Source: Aquipseudomonas alcaligenes MRY13-0052 (lineage in GTDB: Bacteria > Pseudomonadota > Gammaproteobacteria > Pseudomonadales > Pseudomonadaceae). Taken from it: 46,602 nt of DNA. The position numbers and the translations under genes were made by a program. The stretch spans positions 1 through 46,602 of the forward strand of contig BATO01000050.1 in NCBI GenBank assembly GCA_000474255.1. The letters run 5' to 3'. Of the stretch, positions 1 through 8,722 are shown in pieces. Within the stretch, counting starts at the first letter, position 1. Every line of letters starts with the position of its first letter. Under the pieces are notes generated by a model that did no database searches, was not told where the DNA came from, and was given only the letters and a program-made list of their open reading frames with translations.

Positions 1-978
1 GGTGGCGCGCGCGGTGCCGGTGAGGCCCTGCGCACCCTGGCGGAGCGCCTGCAGGCACCGGTGGCGCTGACCACCAATGCCCGTGGCCTGCTGGCGCCGA
101 CCCACCCGCTGCTGCTCGACGGCGTGCAGTCATCCGCCCATGGCCGCGCCCTGTTCGCCGAGGCGGATGTGGTGCTGGCGGTGGGCACCGAACTGGGCGA
201 GACCGACTACGACTTCTTCGGCCTCGGGCCCTTCTCGCTCGCTGTGCCGGTGATCCGCCTGGACATCGACCCGCTGCAGATCCTCGGTGTGCAGCGGGCC
301 GAAGTCGGCCTGCTGGGGGATGCCGCTCTCGGCCTGTACGCGCTGCTGGAGGCGCTGCCCGGGGCCGTGCGCGACAGCGCTTGGGCCCTTGCCGGCGTGC
401 GCCGGGTGAATGCCGCCGAACGGGAGGGCTGGAGCCCTCGGCAGCGGGCCATGCAAGCGCTGCTCGATACCCTGCGTGACAGCCTGCCGGCACCGGTGCT
501 GGTGGGGGACTCCACCCAGCCGGTGTACCAGGGCGCGCTGGGCTACCGCGCCCCGGCTCCCGGCAGCTGGTTCAACGCCGGCACCGGCTACGGCACCCTC
601 GGCTACGCCCTGCCGGCGGCCATCGGCGCCAAGCTGGCGCTGCCCGCGCGCCCGGTGCTGGCCCTGGCCGGCGACGGTGGCGTGCAGTTCTCCAGCGCCG
701 AGCTGATCGCCGCCCGCGAAGCGGGGGTCGGGGTGCTGCTGGTGCTGTGGAACAACCACTGCTACGGCGAAATCCGCGACTACATGGTGGCCCGCGAGGT
801 GCCGCCCCTGGGCGTCGACATCCTCGCCCCGGACTTCCCCGCTCTGGCCCGGGCTTGCCACGTGCAGCACCACGCGGTGCGCAGCCTGAATGGCCTGCGC
901 GAGTTGCTCGGCAGCCTGGCCGACACCCGCGAACCGCACCTGATCGAGCTCGACGCCGCTGACTTCCTGCCGGCCTGA
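1..978 (+). CDS. aruI: 5-guanidino-2-oxopentanoate (2-ketoarginine) decarboxylase, AruI-like, 5'-truncated
   Basis: Only the last 325 codons are present; the reading frame is open from base 1, so the gene begins outside the window. The family is the ThDP-dependent acetolactate-synthase/pyruvate-decarboxylase superfamily. The thiamine-diphosphate motif is visible as GDGG at residues 224-227 of the fragment, closing with WNN near 250-252. AruI of P. aeruginosa (about 559 residues) decarboxylates 2-ketoarginine to 4-guanidinobutyraldehyde in the arginine transaminase route, in the cytoplasm. The specific AruI call rests on overall resemblance plus an aruH-like transaminase 4.7 kb downstream on the same strand. 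In P. aeruginosa the two are adjacent, whereas here an amidohydrolase and an ABC transporter lie between them. A related 2-oxo-acid decarboxylase with another substrate remains possible. Confidence 0.8.
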   Translation, partial: GGARGAGEALRTLAERLQAPVALTTNARGLLAPTHPLLLDGVQSSAHGRALFAEADVVLAVGTELGETDYDFFGLGPFSLAVPVIRLDIDPLQILGVQRAEVGLLGDAALGLYALLEALPGAVRDSAWALAGVRRVNAAEREGWSPRQRAMQALLDTLRDSLPAPVLVGDSTQPVYQGALGYRAPAPGSWFNAGTGYGTLGYALPAAIGAKLALPARPVLALAGDGGVQFSSAELIAAREAGVGVLLVLWNNHCYGEIRDYMVAREVPPLGVDILAPDFPALARACHVQHHAVRSLNGLRELLGSLADTREPHLIELDAADFLPA

Positions 979-1009
979 GCCCGTCGCCCTGACAACGAGG
1001 ATTCCGCAC

Positions 1010-2590
1010 ATGCCCCACAAGCAGTTCGCCCTGGACTGGGTCGAGCGCCACGGCCAGCAGCTGTCCGACTGGCACCAGGTGATCTGGCATTTCGCCGAGC
1101 CGGCCTTCCGTGAGTACAAGTCCTGCGCCTGGTACGTCGAGAAGCTGCGCGAGGAAGGCTTCACCGTGGAAGAAGGCAGCGGCGGCATGCCCACCGCCTT
1201 CTGCGCCACCTTCAGCAATGGCGAGGGCCCGCTGCTGGCGACCTACGCCGAGTACGACGCGGTGCCGGGCAACTGCCAGGCCGCCACCACCCGGCAGATG
1301 CCCAGGGACGGCCTGTCGCGCTTCGCCCCCGGCCACACCGACCCCCATTCGGCGCTGGGCATCAGTGCCCTGGGCGGAGTCCTGGCGGCCAAGGCGGCGA
1401 TGCTGGCGTTCGGCATCCAGGGCACCCTCCGCTTCTTCGGCGAGCCGGCGGAAAAGCTGCGCGCCTCCAAGCCGGTGCACGCCGCCAAGGGCTATTACGA
1501 CGACCTTGACGCGGCCATCAGCTTCCACCCCACCTACATGCTGCCGCTGAACAACACCACCACCTGGGACACCCACTGCGGCATCGCCTACGCCTACATC
1601 TACAGCTTCACTTGCGCTGACCCGCAGAACTGGATCGCCGCCGACAGCTACAGCCCGATCCCGCAGAACCACCTGGCCGCGCGGGCGCCGGGCGCCAACG
1701 ACGCGCTGGTGCACTTCTACACCCTGAACGAAAGCCTGCGCCGCTCGACCCTGCCGTTCACCGGCCTGTGGAGTTACAACGAGGCGATCCTCACCGCCGG
1801 CCAGGCCACCGCCGACAACCTGCCGCCGCACCTGGCGCAGATCCAGTACCTGCTGCGCTGCGACTCCATCGAGCAGGCCGAGACCGTCGCCAAGGTGATG
1901 GACAACAACGCCGCCGCTGCCGCCCTGGCCACCGGCTGCCAGTGGAAGAAGACCTGGGTGTGCAAGTCCCGTGGCGGCCTGGCCAACCACGTGCTGGCCC
2001 AGGCCACCTACGACAACCTCGCCGCCATCGGCGCGCCGCGCTGGGGCGAGGAGGCCATAGCCGTGGGCCGCGAGATCCAGGCCAACCTGGGCCTGGAGCC
2101 CATGGACCGGCCCTTCCTCCCGGCCACCGAGGAACTGATCGAGCCCCAGGAATGCGAGCGCCAGCTGCGCCTGCAGATGCCGGCCTGGCAGAAGCACCTG
2201 ACCTCGGACGACTACCCCGAATACACCTGGCATTGCCCCACCGTGCGCCTGCTGGTGGCCCGGCCGATGCTCTCGGCCCCCGCGGGCTACGTCTACCCGG
2301 ATTGGGTCGCCAACGCCCTGGGTGGCATCCGCGAAACCATCGACCCGATGGTCCAGGTGGCCGCCAGCACCATCGCCGCGACCCTGGTCGACCTGTTCAC
2401 CCGGCCCGAGCTGCTGGCGGCGGCCAGGGCCGAGTTCGAGCAGCGCACCGGCGGCGGCATCGGTGGCGAACAGTGGCAGGCGCCGCTGCTGCCGAAGGAC
2501 TTCCAGGCACCCCATCGCTTCCGCTGGCCGGAGTACATCCGCACGGTGCGGGGCGAAGAGTGGTGGATTCCCGCACGGGACGACGAATGA
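1010..2590 (+). CDS. M20-family amidohydrolase (AbgB/aminoacylase-like) with altered metal-site motifs
   Basis: 526-residue cytoplasmic protein with no signal peptide. It resembles the M20 amidase branch that includes p-aminobenzoyl-glutamate hydrolase subunit B: YAEYDAVPG near residues 81-89, GHTDPHSALG at 108-117, a GEPAEK segment at 144-149 and AAISFHP shortly after. M20 enzymes remove acyl groups or hydrolyse amide bonds. Two sites look unusual: where AbgB has GHGCGH this protein has GHTDPH, and the catalytic Glu-Glu pair appears as Glu148-Lys149. The start follows GAGGA 31 bp after aruI, and the stop overlaps upstream candidate ATGs of the next gene, so it is probably cotranscribed. The substrate is unknown. 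From context I infer an N-acyl or amide derivative of arginine or another guanidino compound. It may also be a non-canonical or inactive homologue. Confidence 0.75.
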   Translation: MPHKQFALDWVERHGQQLSDWHQVIWHFAEPAFREYKSCAWYVEKLREEGFTVEEGSGGMPTAFCATFSNGEGPLLATYAEYDAVPGNCQAATTRQMPRDGLSRFAPGHTDPHSALGISALGGVLAAKAAMLAFGIQGTLRFFGEPAEKLRASKPVHAAKGYYDDLDAAISFHPTYMLPLNNTTTWDTHCGIAYAYIYSFTCADPQNWIAADSYSPIPQNHLAARAPGANDALVHFYTLNESLRRSTLPFTGLWSYNEAILTAGQATADNLPPHLAQIQYLLRCDSIEQAETVAKVMDNNAAAAALATGCQWKKTWVCKSRGGLANHVLAQATYDNLAAIGAPRWGEEAIAVGREIQANLGLEPMDRPFLPATEELIEPQECERQLRLQMPAWQKHLTSDDYPEYTWHCPTVRLLVARPMLSAPAGYVYPDWVANALGGIRETIDPMVQVAASTIAATLVDLFTRPELLAAARAEFEQRTGGGIGGEQWQAPLLPKDFQAPHRFRWPEYIRTVRGEEWWIPARDDE

Positions 2591-2604
2591 TGGGGAGCAA
2601 CGAG

Positions 2605-3408
2605 ATGAACCCGATACCTGCCGCCGCCGTGGCGACGACTTCACCCGTGGTCGCCATCGACGACCTGCACAAGAGCTACGCCGAGCACCATGTGCTCAAG
2701 GGCATTTCCCTGGAGGCCCGCGAGGGCGACGTGGTGTCGCTGATCGGCGCCAGCGGCTCGGGCAAGAGCACCCTGCTGCGCTGCATCAACCTGCTGGAGA
2801 TCCCGGATGCCGGCAGTCTGCACATCAACGGCGAGAAGGTGGCGCTCAAGCGTGACCGCGCCGGCCACGGTCGCATCGGCGACCCGCGCCAGGTGGAGCG
2901 CCTGCGCACCCGCCTGAGCATGGTGTTCCAGAACTTCAACCTGTGGCCGCACCGCACGGTGCTGGAGAACGTCATCGAGGCGCCGGTGCATGTGCTCGGC
3001 GAAAAGCGCCAGGACGCCATCGGCCACGCCGAGCACCTGCTGGAGCGGGTGGGCCTGGCGGAGAAGCGCGACGTCTACCCGGCCTTCCTCTCCGGTGGCC
3101 AGCAGCAACGCGTGGCCATCGCCCGGGCGCTGGCGGTACGGCCGCAGGTGCTGCTCTTCGACGAGCCGACCTCGGCCCTCGACCCCGAGCTGGTGGGCGA
3201 TGTGCTGCGGGTGATCCGCGGCATCGCCGAGGAGGGCCGGACCATGATCCTGGTCACCCACGAGATGGCCTTCGCCCGGGACGTTTCGAGCCAGGTGGTG
3301 TTCCTCCACCAGGGCCGCATCGAGGAGCAGGGCCCACCTTCCCAGGTGCTGCTGGACCCGCGCAGCGAGCGCTGCCGGCAGTTCGTGATGGCCCAGGACA
3401 ACCGCTGA
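2605..3408 (+). CDS. Amino-acid ABC transporter ATP-binding protein (HisP/GlnQ/AotP family)
   Basis: 267 residues, about the family length. Walker A is GASGSGKST at residues 48-56 and the ABC signature LSGGQQQR starts at 162, followed by the LLFDEPTSALDPE Walker B/D-loop. It energises the two permeases encoded downstream at the inner membrane. I chose ATG 2605 because GGGGAG lies about 8 nt upstream; ATGs at 2587 and 2590 are in frame but poorly placed. HisP-type ATPases serve polar amino-acid importers, and this one sits with its binding protein and permeases between two arginine transaminase-route genes, so a basic amino acid or guanidino compound is the likely cargo (inference). Confidence 0.92.
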   Translation: MNPIPAAAVATTSPVVAIDDLHKSYAEHHVLKGISLEAREGDVVSLIGASGSGKSTLLRCINLLEIPDAGSLHINGEKVALKRDRAGHGRIGDPRQVERLRTRLSMVFQNFNLWPHRTVLENVIEAPVHVLGEKRQDAIGHAEHLLERVGLAEKRDVYPAFLSGGQQQRVAIARALAVRPQVLLFDEPTSALDPELVGDVLRVIRGIAEEGRTMILVTHEMAFARDVSSQVVFLHQGRIEEQGPPSQVLLDPRSERCRQFVMAQDNR

Positions 3409-3447
3409 ACCCTTAGCCAATACAAAAAACACAACGAGGGACCCACC

Positions 3448-4224
3448 ATGAAAAACAGCCTTCTCGCTTTTTTACAGGCCGCCTTGCTGGCCAGTGCCGC
3501 CAGTGCCGCCGTGGCCCAGGAAAAGATCGTCTTCGGCATTGCCCTGGAGCCCTACCCACCCTTCTCCTTCAAGAGCGGCAAGGGTGAGTGGAGCGGCTTC
3601 GAGCCGGAGCTGATCCGGGCCGTGTGCGAACGCCTGCAGGCGCAGTGCCCGCTCAACGAGATGGCCTGGGACGGCCTCATTCCCGCGCTGAAGGCGCAGC
3701 AGGTGGATGTGGTGCTGAACTCGCTGTCGATCACCCCCGAGCGGCGCCAGGTGGTGGACTTCAGCGAGCCCTATTTCTTCACGCCCGCCCTCTGGGTCGC
3801 CGACAGCAGCCTGGACGTGCAGCCCACCCCCGAAGGGCTGAAGGGCCTGATCATCGGCGTGCAGGGCTCGACCACCCACTCCGCCTACGCCAAGCAGTAC
3901 TTCGGCAAGGACTCCATCGTGCGCTACTACAACGACCAGGACGACATCCTCGCCGACCTGCGCAGCGGCCGCATCGACATCATGCTCGCCGACCAGTTGG
4001 CCGTGGAGCCGCTGCTCGACCTGCCGGACAATTCGATGCTCGCCAGCAAGGGCGTGGCGCCCCATGACCCGCTGTTCGGCGAGGGCGTGGGCGCTGCGGT
4101 GCGCAAGGGCAACGACGCCCTGCGCGAGCGCCTGAACCAGGCCCTGCAGGCGCTGCGCGACGACGGCACCTACGACGCCATCCGCGGGCGCTACTTCAAG
4201 GCCGACATCTCGGCCCGGCAGTGA
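3448..4224 (+). CDS. Periplasmic polar-amino-acid binding protein (LAO/ArgT/AotJ-like)
   Basis: 258 residues. Residues 1-23 form a signal peptide ending AVA before Gln24-Glu25. The mature domain is a class-II periplasmic binding fold of the lysine/arginine/ornithine type, with EPYPPFSF near the N-terminus and SITPERRQVVDFSEPYFF, the usual ligand-contact Arg loop. It delivers ligand to the permeases that follow. AGGGA precedes the ATG. Exact ligand cannot be read from sequence; the arginine-transaminase neighbours favour arginine, ornithine, 2-ketoarginine or a derivative. Confidence 0.9.
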   Translation: MKNSLLAFLQAALLASAASAAVAQEKIVFGIALEPYPPFSFKSGKGEWSGFEPELIRAVCERLQAQCPLNEMAWDGLIPALKAQQVDVVLNSLSITPERRQVVDFSEPYFFTPALWVADSSLDVQPTPEGLKGLIIGVQGSTTHSAYAKQYFGKDSIVRYYNDQDDILADLRSGRIDIMLADQLAVEPLLDLPDNSMLASKGVAPHDPLFGEGVGAAVRKGNDALRERLNQALQALRDDGTYDAIRGRYFKADISARQ

Positions 4225-4258
4225 TTCGCACTCGGTCCTTTTCCTCGCAGGTGCATTC

Positions 4259-4972
4259 ATGACCGCTATCGAAATCCAACGGCTGCTGTTCGCCGATGGC
4301 TGGCTGCAGGCCCTGGCCCAGGGCGCCGTGAAGACCCTGGGCATCTCGGTCGGGGCCTTCGTGCTCGGCCTGTCCCTGGGCCTGGTCGTCGCCCTGGTCA
4401 AGCTCTGGGGGCCGCGCTGGCTGGTGATCTGGGCCAACTGCTACACCACGCTGTACCGCGCGGTGCCCGAGCTGCTGCTGATCCTGCTGCTGTACTACGC
4501 CGGCTCCGACCTGCTCAACCTGCTGATGGCCTCCATGGGCCAGCCGCCGGTGGAGGTCAATGGCTTCCTCGCCGCCATCGTGGTGCTGGGCATCGTCCAG
4601 GGCGCCTATTCGGCGGAGATCATCCGTGGTGCCATCGAGGCCATCCCCGTGGGTCAGATCGAGGCCGGGCGGGCCTATGGCATGAAGCCCTTCATGGTGC
4701 TGCGGCGGGTGCTGGTGCCGAGCATGCTGCCCCACGTGGTCGCCGGCCTGTCCAACCTGTGGCTGGTACTGGTCAAGGACAGCGCGCTGATCAGCGTGGT
4801 GGGCTACAGCGAGCTGCTGGGCGCCGGCCGCCAGGCTGCCGCGTCGACCAAGCACTACCTCATGTTCTACCTGGCGGTGGCGGCCTTCTATTACCTCATC
4901 ACGCTGGTCTCCAGCCTGGTGTTCCGGCGCTTCGAGGCACGCTTCGAACGCTGGATGCCCCGGCTCGCCTAG
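4259..4972 (+). CDS. Amino-acid ABC transporter permease, HisQ-like
   Basis: 237-residue inner-membrane protein with several hydrophobic segments and the cytoplasmic EAA loop (EAGRAYGMKPFMVLRRVLVP) that docks onto the ATPase. It pairs with the next permease, as HisQ does with HisM. AGGTG lies just upstream of the ATG, 34 bp after the binding protein. The stop codon TAG (4970-4972) is part of the AGGAGG ribosome-binding site of the next gene, so the two permeases are probably translationally coupled. Confidence 0.9.
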   Translation: MTAIEIQRLLFADGWLQALAQGAVKTLGISVGAFVLGLSLGLVVALVKLWGPRWLVIWANCYTTLYRAVPELLLILLLYYAGSDLLNLLMASMGQPPVEVNGFLAAIVVLGIVQGAYSAEIIRGAIEAIPVGQIEAGRAYGMKPFMVLRRVLVPSMLPHVVAGLSNLWLVLVKDSALISVVGYSELLGAGRQAAASTKHYLMFYLAVAAFYYLITLVSSLVFRRFEARFERWMPRLA

Positions 4973-4980
4973 GAGGGCTC

Positions 4981-5670
4981 ATGGACTTCACCTGGTTGAA
5001 TGGCTTTACCGGTGAGCTGACGCGCGGCGCGGTGCTGACCCTGCAGTTGCTGCTGATCTCGGCCTTCTTCGGCTTCCTGCTGGCGATGGCCGTGGCCCTG
5101 GCACGGCTGTCGCGCAACCCGCTGCTGTCGGGTGGTGCGCGCTTCTACACCAGCGTGCTGCGGGGCACGCCGCTGCTGGTGCAGATCTACATCCTCTACT
5201 ACGGCGTCGGCAGCGTCTTCGCCACCTTCCCGCTGATCCGCCACAGCCTGCTCTGGCCCTACCTGCGCGAAGGCTTCTGGTATGTCGCCTTCGCCCTGAC
5301 CCTGAGCGTCGGCGCCTATGTCGGCGAGGTGTTGCGCGGCGGCCTGCGCGCGGTGCCCCGGGGCGAGCTGGAAGCGGCGCGGGCCTATGGCATGCGCCCC
5401 TGGCAGGTGCTGCGCCGGGTGTGGATGCCCCGCGCGCTGCAGATGCTGCGCCCGACCCTGGCTGGCGAGAGCGTGATGTTGCTCAAGTCCACCGCCCTGG
5501 CGTCCACCGTGGCGGTCACCGACCTGCTCGGCGCGGCCAACCTGGTGCGCTCGCAGACCTTGCGCGTCTACGAGCCGCTGCTGGTGGTGGCGGTGGTCTA
5601 CATCGTCCTGGCCTTCCTCATCGAACAGGGCTTCGCGCGCGTCGGCAGGACGCCGCAGCGCCAGGCCTGA
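4981..5670 (+). CDS. Amino-acid ABC transporter permease, HisM-like
   Basis: 229 residues starting at ATG 4981, directly behind AGGAGG at 4971-4976; an in-frame opening further upstream lies inside the previous permease and is discounted. It has membrane segments and an EAA loop (EAARAYGMRPWQVLRRVWMP), and forms the second half of the translocation channel with the preceding HisQ-like subunit. Gene order ATPase, binding protein, permease, permease is complete, so the importer should be functional on its own. Confidence 0.9.
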   Translation: MDFTWLNGFTGELTRGAVLTLQLLLISAFFGFLLAMAVALARLSRNPLLSGGARFYTSVLRGTPLLVQIYILYYGVGSVFATFPLIRHSLLWPYLREGFWYVAFALTLSVGAYVGEVLRGGLRAVPRGELEAARAYGMRPWQVLRRVWMPRALQMLRPTLAGESVMLLKSTALASTVAVTDLLGAANLVRSQTLRVYEPLLVVAVVYIVLAFLIEQGFARVGRTPQRQA

Positions 5671-5710
5671 ACCCCTTTGCACGCCGACGCGAGCCGGCGA
5701 GGAGCACTGC

Positions 5711-6892
5711 ATGAACTACTCATCCCTGGTCCAGCGCATCAGTGGCGAAACCGTCAGCGCCTGGGATATCCACTACGCCGCCTGCGAAGCCCAGGAGCGG
5801 GGCGAGGACGCCATCGTGCTGAGCATCGGCGACCCGGACTTCGCCACCGCCGAGCCGATCTGCGCCGCCGCCGTCGAGGCCCTGGGCCAGGGCGACACCC
5901 ACTACAGCGCGGTGATCGGCCGCACGCCGCTGCGCGAGGTGATCGCCGCCAAGCAACGCAAGCTGTTGGGCATCCCCGTGGAAGTGGACAACGTCGCCGT
6001 GGTCGCCGGGGCGCAGAACGGCCTCTACGCCACCTCCATGTGCCTGTTCGAGGGCGGTGACGAGGTGCTGGTGCCGGAACCGATGTACCTGACCTACGCC
6101 GCCAGCATCCAGGCCTCCGGCGCACGCCTGGTGAGCATCGCGCAGCCGGCGGAGGGGGACTTCCGCCTTACCGTCGAGGCGTTGGAGGCGGTGCTTACCG
6201 AACGCACCCGGGGCATCGCACTGGCGACGCCGAACAACCCCACCGGCAACGTCTACACCCTGGAGGAGCTGGCGGCGGTGGCGGAGGTCGCCCGGCGCCA
6301 TGATCTCTGGGTGCTGTCCGACGAGGTCTACGGCCAGCTCACCTACGACCGCCCGCACCGCAGCATCGCCACCCTGGAGGGCATGGCCGAGCGCACCGTG
6401 GTGCTCAACAGCCTGTCGAAATCCCACGCCATGACCGGCTGGCGCGTGGGCTGGGTGGTGGCCCCCAGCGAGCTGATCGGCCACCTCGACAACCTGATGC
6501 TGTGCATGATCTACGGCCTGCCGGGCTTCATCCAGGCCGCCGCGCTGAAGGCCCTGGAGCTGGACGAGGAGATCGTTGGCGCGGCCCGCACGCTGTATCG
6601 CCGCCGCCGCGACCTGGTGGCCAGCGCGCTGGCCGATGTGCCGCTGCTGCAATGCAAGGTGCCGGAGGCCGGCATGTTCATGCTGGTGGACGTGCGCGGC
6701 ACCGGCCTCTCGGGGATGGACTTCGCCTGGCAGCTGTTCCGCGAGACCGGGGTCTCGGTACTCGACGCCGAAGCCTTCGGCGCCAGCTGCCGGGGCTTCG
6801 TGCGGCTCTCGTTCACCGTCTCCGATGCCGAGCTGGAAGAGGCCTGCCGACGCATCGCCGGTTTCATCGAGCGCCTGCAACGCCAGCGCTGA
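5711..6892 (+). CDS. aruH: Arginine:pyruvate transaminase-like class I/II aminotransferase (AruH-like)
   Basis: 393 residues, the same length I recall for P. aeruginosa AruH. It is a fold-type I PLP enzyme: the Schiff-base lysine is Lys237 in NSLSKSHAMTGWRVG, with the NNPTGN loop and SDEVY Asp-Tyr pair upstream. AruH moves the amino group of arginine to pyruvate, giving 2-ketoarginine and alanine; the AruI-like enzyme at the window's left edge would use that product. GGAG precedes the ATG, 40 bp after the permease. The match to AruH is clear in the PLP-lysine region but only moderate elsewhere, so a related amino donor is possible. The AruH label is supported by cooccurrence with aruI. Confidence 0.75.
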   Translation: MNYSSLVQRISGETVSAWDIHYAACEAQERGEDAIVLSIGDPDFATAEPICAAAVEALGQGDTHYSAVIGRTPLREVIAAKQRKLLGIPVEVDNVAVVAGAQNGLYATSMCLFEGGDEVLVPEPMYLTYAASIQASGARLVSIAQPAEGDFRLTVEALEAVLTERTRGIALATPNNPTGNVYTLEELAAVAEVARRHDLWVLSDEVYGQLTYDRPHRSIATLEGMAERTVVLNSLSKSHAMTGWRVGWVVAPSELIGHLDNLMLCMIYGLPGFIQAAALKALELDEEIVGAARTLYRRRRDLVASALADVPLLQCKVPEAGMFMLVDVRGTGLSGMDFAWQLFRETGVSVLDAEAFGASCRGFVRLSFTVSDAELEEACRRIAGFIERLQRQR

Positions 6893-6914
6893 CCCACCGC
6901 AACCCCTGACCGAA

Positions 6915-6948
6915 CCAGGCTCACGGCGCATTCCTGCGCCGGGCCTGG
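6915..6948 (+). other. Intercistronic hairpin between aruH-like gene and amidohydrolase gene
   Basis: CGGCGCA (6924-6930), a 4-nt loop and TGCGCCG (6935-6941) form a strong stem, extended by CCAGGC (6915-6920) against GCCTGG (6943-6948). No T-tract follows, so it is more likely an mRNA stability or processing element, or a weak attenuator, than a full terminator. Confidence 0.5.
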
Positions 6949-6976
6949 CCACGCCCGAAAATCACAAGGTGCCGCC

Positions 6977-8722
6977 ATGACTGACGCCGACAACTTCACC
7001 TCGACCCATTCGGCCACTGGCCATTTTGCCGACCTGATCCTCGATAACGGTCGCATCTGCACCATGGACCCGGCGCAGCCCTGGGCCGAGGCGGTGGCCA
7101 TCCGCGATGGCCGCCTGCTCGCCGTGGGCAGCCGCGCCGCCGTGCAGGCCTTCAAGGGGCCGGCCACCCGCGTGCATGACCTCGGCGGCGCCTTCTGCAT
7201 GCCCGGGCTGCACGACATGCACACCCACCCGGACCTGGCCCTGGCGCCGCGCTACAGCGATGACCTGGACGTCGGCATCGAAGACCCGACGCCCGCGCAG
7301 CTGGAGGCGGCGATCCATGCCTACGCCGACGCCCACCCCGGCGATGGCTGGATCCACGGCCAGTACTGGGTGCGCTACACCTTCCGCGAGGCGGGGCTGG
7401 TGCCCGGGCGGGCCTGGCTCGACCAGGTAATGCCGGACCGCCCGGTGGCACTGCTGGACCGCATGTGGGGCACCATGATGGTCAACTCCAAGGCCTTGCA
7501 GCTGGCCGGCATCGATCGTCACACTCCCGACCCGCGCAACGGCTACCTGGAGCGCGATGAGCTCACCGGCGAACCCACCGGCCTGATGATCGACGGCGCC
7601 TACGCGATGATCCACGCCGCCATGCCGCCGACCCCGGTGGCGGTGCTGCGCCGGGCCTACCGCGATGGCGTGCATTTCCAGAGCACGCGGGGGGTGACGG
7701 CGAGCAAGTACGTGCACGTCTGCGAGCATCGCCTGCAGGCGCTGAAGGAGCTGGATGACGCCGGTGAGCTGACGGTGCGCATCGAGGCGGCGATCAGCTG
7801 GCAGGACGATATCTTCCCGGTGCGTCGGCGCTGGGAACTGCTCAGCGGCGAGCGTCACTACTACCGCAGCGCCCGCCTCAGCGCCAACGCGGTGAAGTTC
7901 CACTTCGACGGCACCGTGGAGCCGCGCTCGTCCTTCCTGCTCACGCCCTGGCCCAACGAAGCGGACTGGCGCGGCAAGCTCAACCTCACCCCCGAGCACA
8001 TAACCGACATGCTGGTGGACATGGACAGCCGGGGCATCCGCGTCATCGCCCACTGCACCGGCGACGGTGCGTCCGATGTGTTTCTCGATGCGGTGGCCGA
8101 GGCGCGGCGGCGCAACGGCTTCAGTGGCGTGCGCCACCAGTGCGCCCACAGCACGCTGCTGCACCCCGGCAACCTCAAGCGCTTCCAGGAGCTGCAGGTG
8201 ATCGCCGAGTTCTCGCCCGCCGCCTGGTACCCGACGCCCTTCGCCACCGGCGCACGTTCGGGCTATGGGCAGGAGCGCCTCAAGCGCATCTACGACTTCA
8301 AGGGCGTGCTGGAGGCGGGCGGCACGGCGGTGTTCGGCACCGATTGGCCGGTGGCGTCCATCGACCCCTGGCTGGCGCTGGAAACCATGGTCACCCGGCA
8401 GAACCCCTGGAACGACGACCCGGCCTGCTTCGGCGAGCCGATCACCCTGCAGCAGGCGCTGCGCGTGGCCACCCGCAACGGTGCCATCGCCATGGGCCTG
8501 GAGGGCAGCACCGGCAGCCTGGAAGCGGGCAAGGCGGCGGACCTGATCGTGCTCGACCGCGACCTGTTCGCCCAGCCGCCGCGCAACTACATCCACCGCA
8601 CCCAGGTGCGGCTGACCTTCGTCGAAGGGCAGTTGGTCTATGACCGCGAGGAGGCGCTGGCCGGGCTTGGCCTGAAGGCGGTCTGGAGCGGCGAGCCGCC
8701 GGTGATCGAGGCGCAGCCATGA
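6977..8722 (+). CDS. YtcJ-type metal-dependent amidohydrolase (amidohydrolase_3 family)
   Basis: 581 residues, cytoplasmic. The amidohydrolase signature is complete: an HDMHTH metal motif following FCMPGL, a KFHFDG segment in mid-protein, VIAHCTGDG, HQCAHS, and GTDWPV near the C-terminal part of the TIM barrel. YtcJ-like enzymes hydrolyse amide or ester bonds of poorly known substrates with bound zinc. The gene follows the aruH-like gene by 84 bp, with a hairpin between them, and its stop overlaps the CobW-family GTPase start. It may be part of the same arginine-related pathway (inference from position), acting on an amide, lactam or N-formyl compound. The substrate is not predictable from sequence. 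Confidence 0.85.
   Translation: MTDADNFTSTHSATGHFADLILDNGRICTMDPAQPWAEAVAIRDGRLLAVGSRAAVQAFKGPATRVHDLGGAFCMPGLHDMHTHPDLALAPRYSDDLDVGIEDPTPAQLEAAIHAYADAHPGDGWIHGQYWVRYTFREAGLVPGRAWLDQVMPDRPVALLDRMWGTMMVNSKALQLAGIDRHTPDPRNGYLERDELTGEPTGLMIDGAYAMIHAAMPPTPVAVLRRAYRDGVHFQSTRGVTASKYVHVCEHRLQALKELDDAGELTVRIEAAISWQDDIFPVRRRWELLSGERHYYRSARLSANAVKFHFDGTVEPRSSFLLTPWPNEADWRGKLNLTPEHITDMLVDMDSRGIRVIAHCTGDGASDVFLDAVAEARRRNGFSGVRHQCAHSTLLHPGNLKRFQELQVIAEFSPAAWYPTPFATGARSGYGQERLKRIYDFKGVLEAGGTAVFGTDWPVASIDPWLALETMVTRQNPWNDDPACFGEPITLQQALRVATRNGAIAMGLEGSTGSLEAGKAADLIVLDRDLFAQPPRNYIHRTQVRLTFVEGQLVYDREEALAGLGLKAVWSGEPPVIEAQP

Noticed and set aside
572-2644. 690-codon open frame on the minus strand
   Set aside because: It is antisense to aruI and the M20 gene, with a low-complexity, Gly/His/Arg/Gln-rich translation typical of GC-rich shadow frames.
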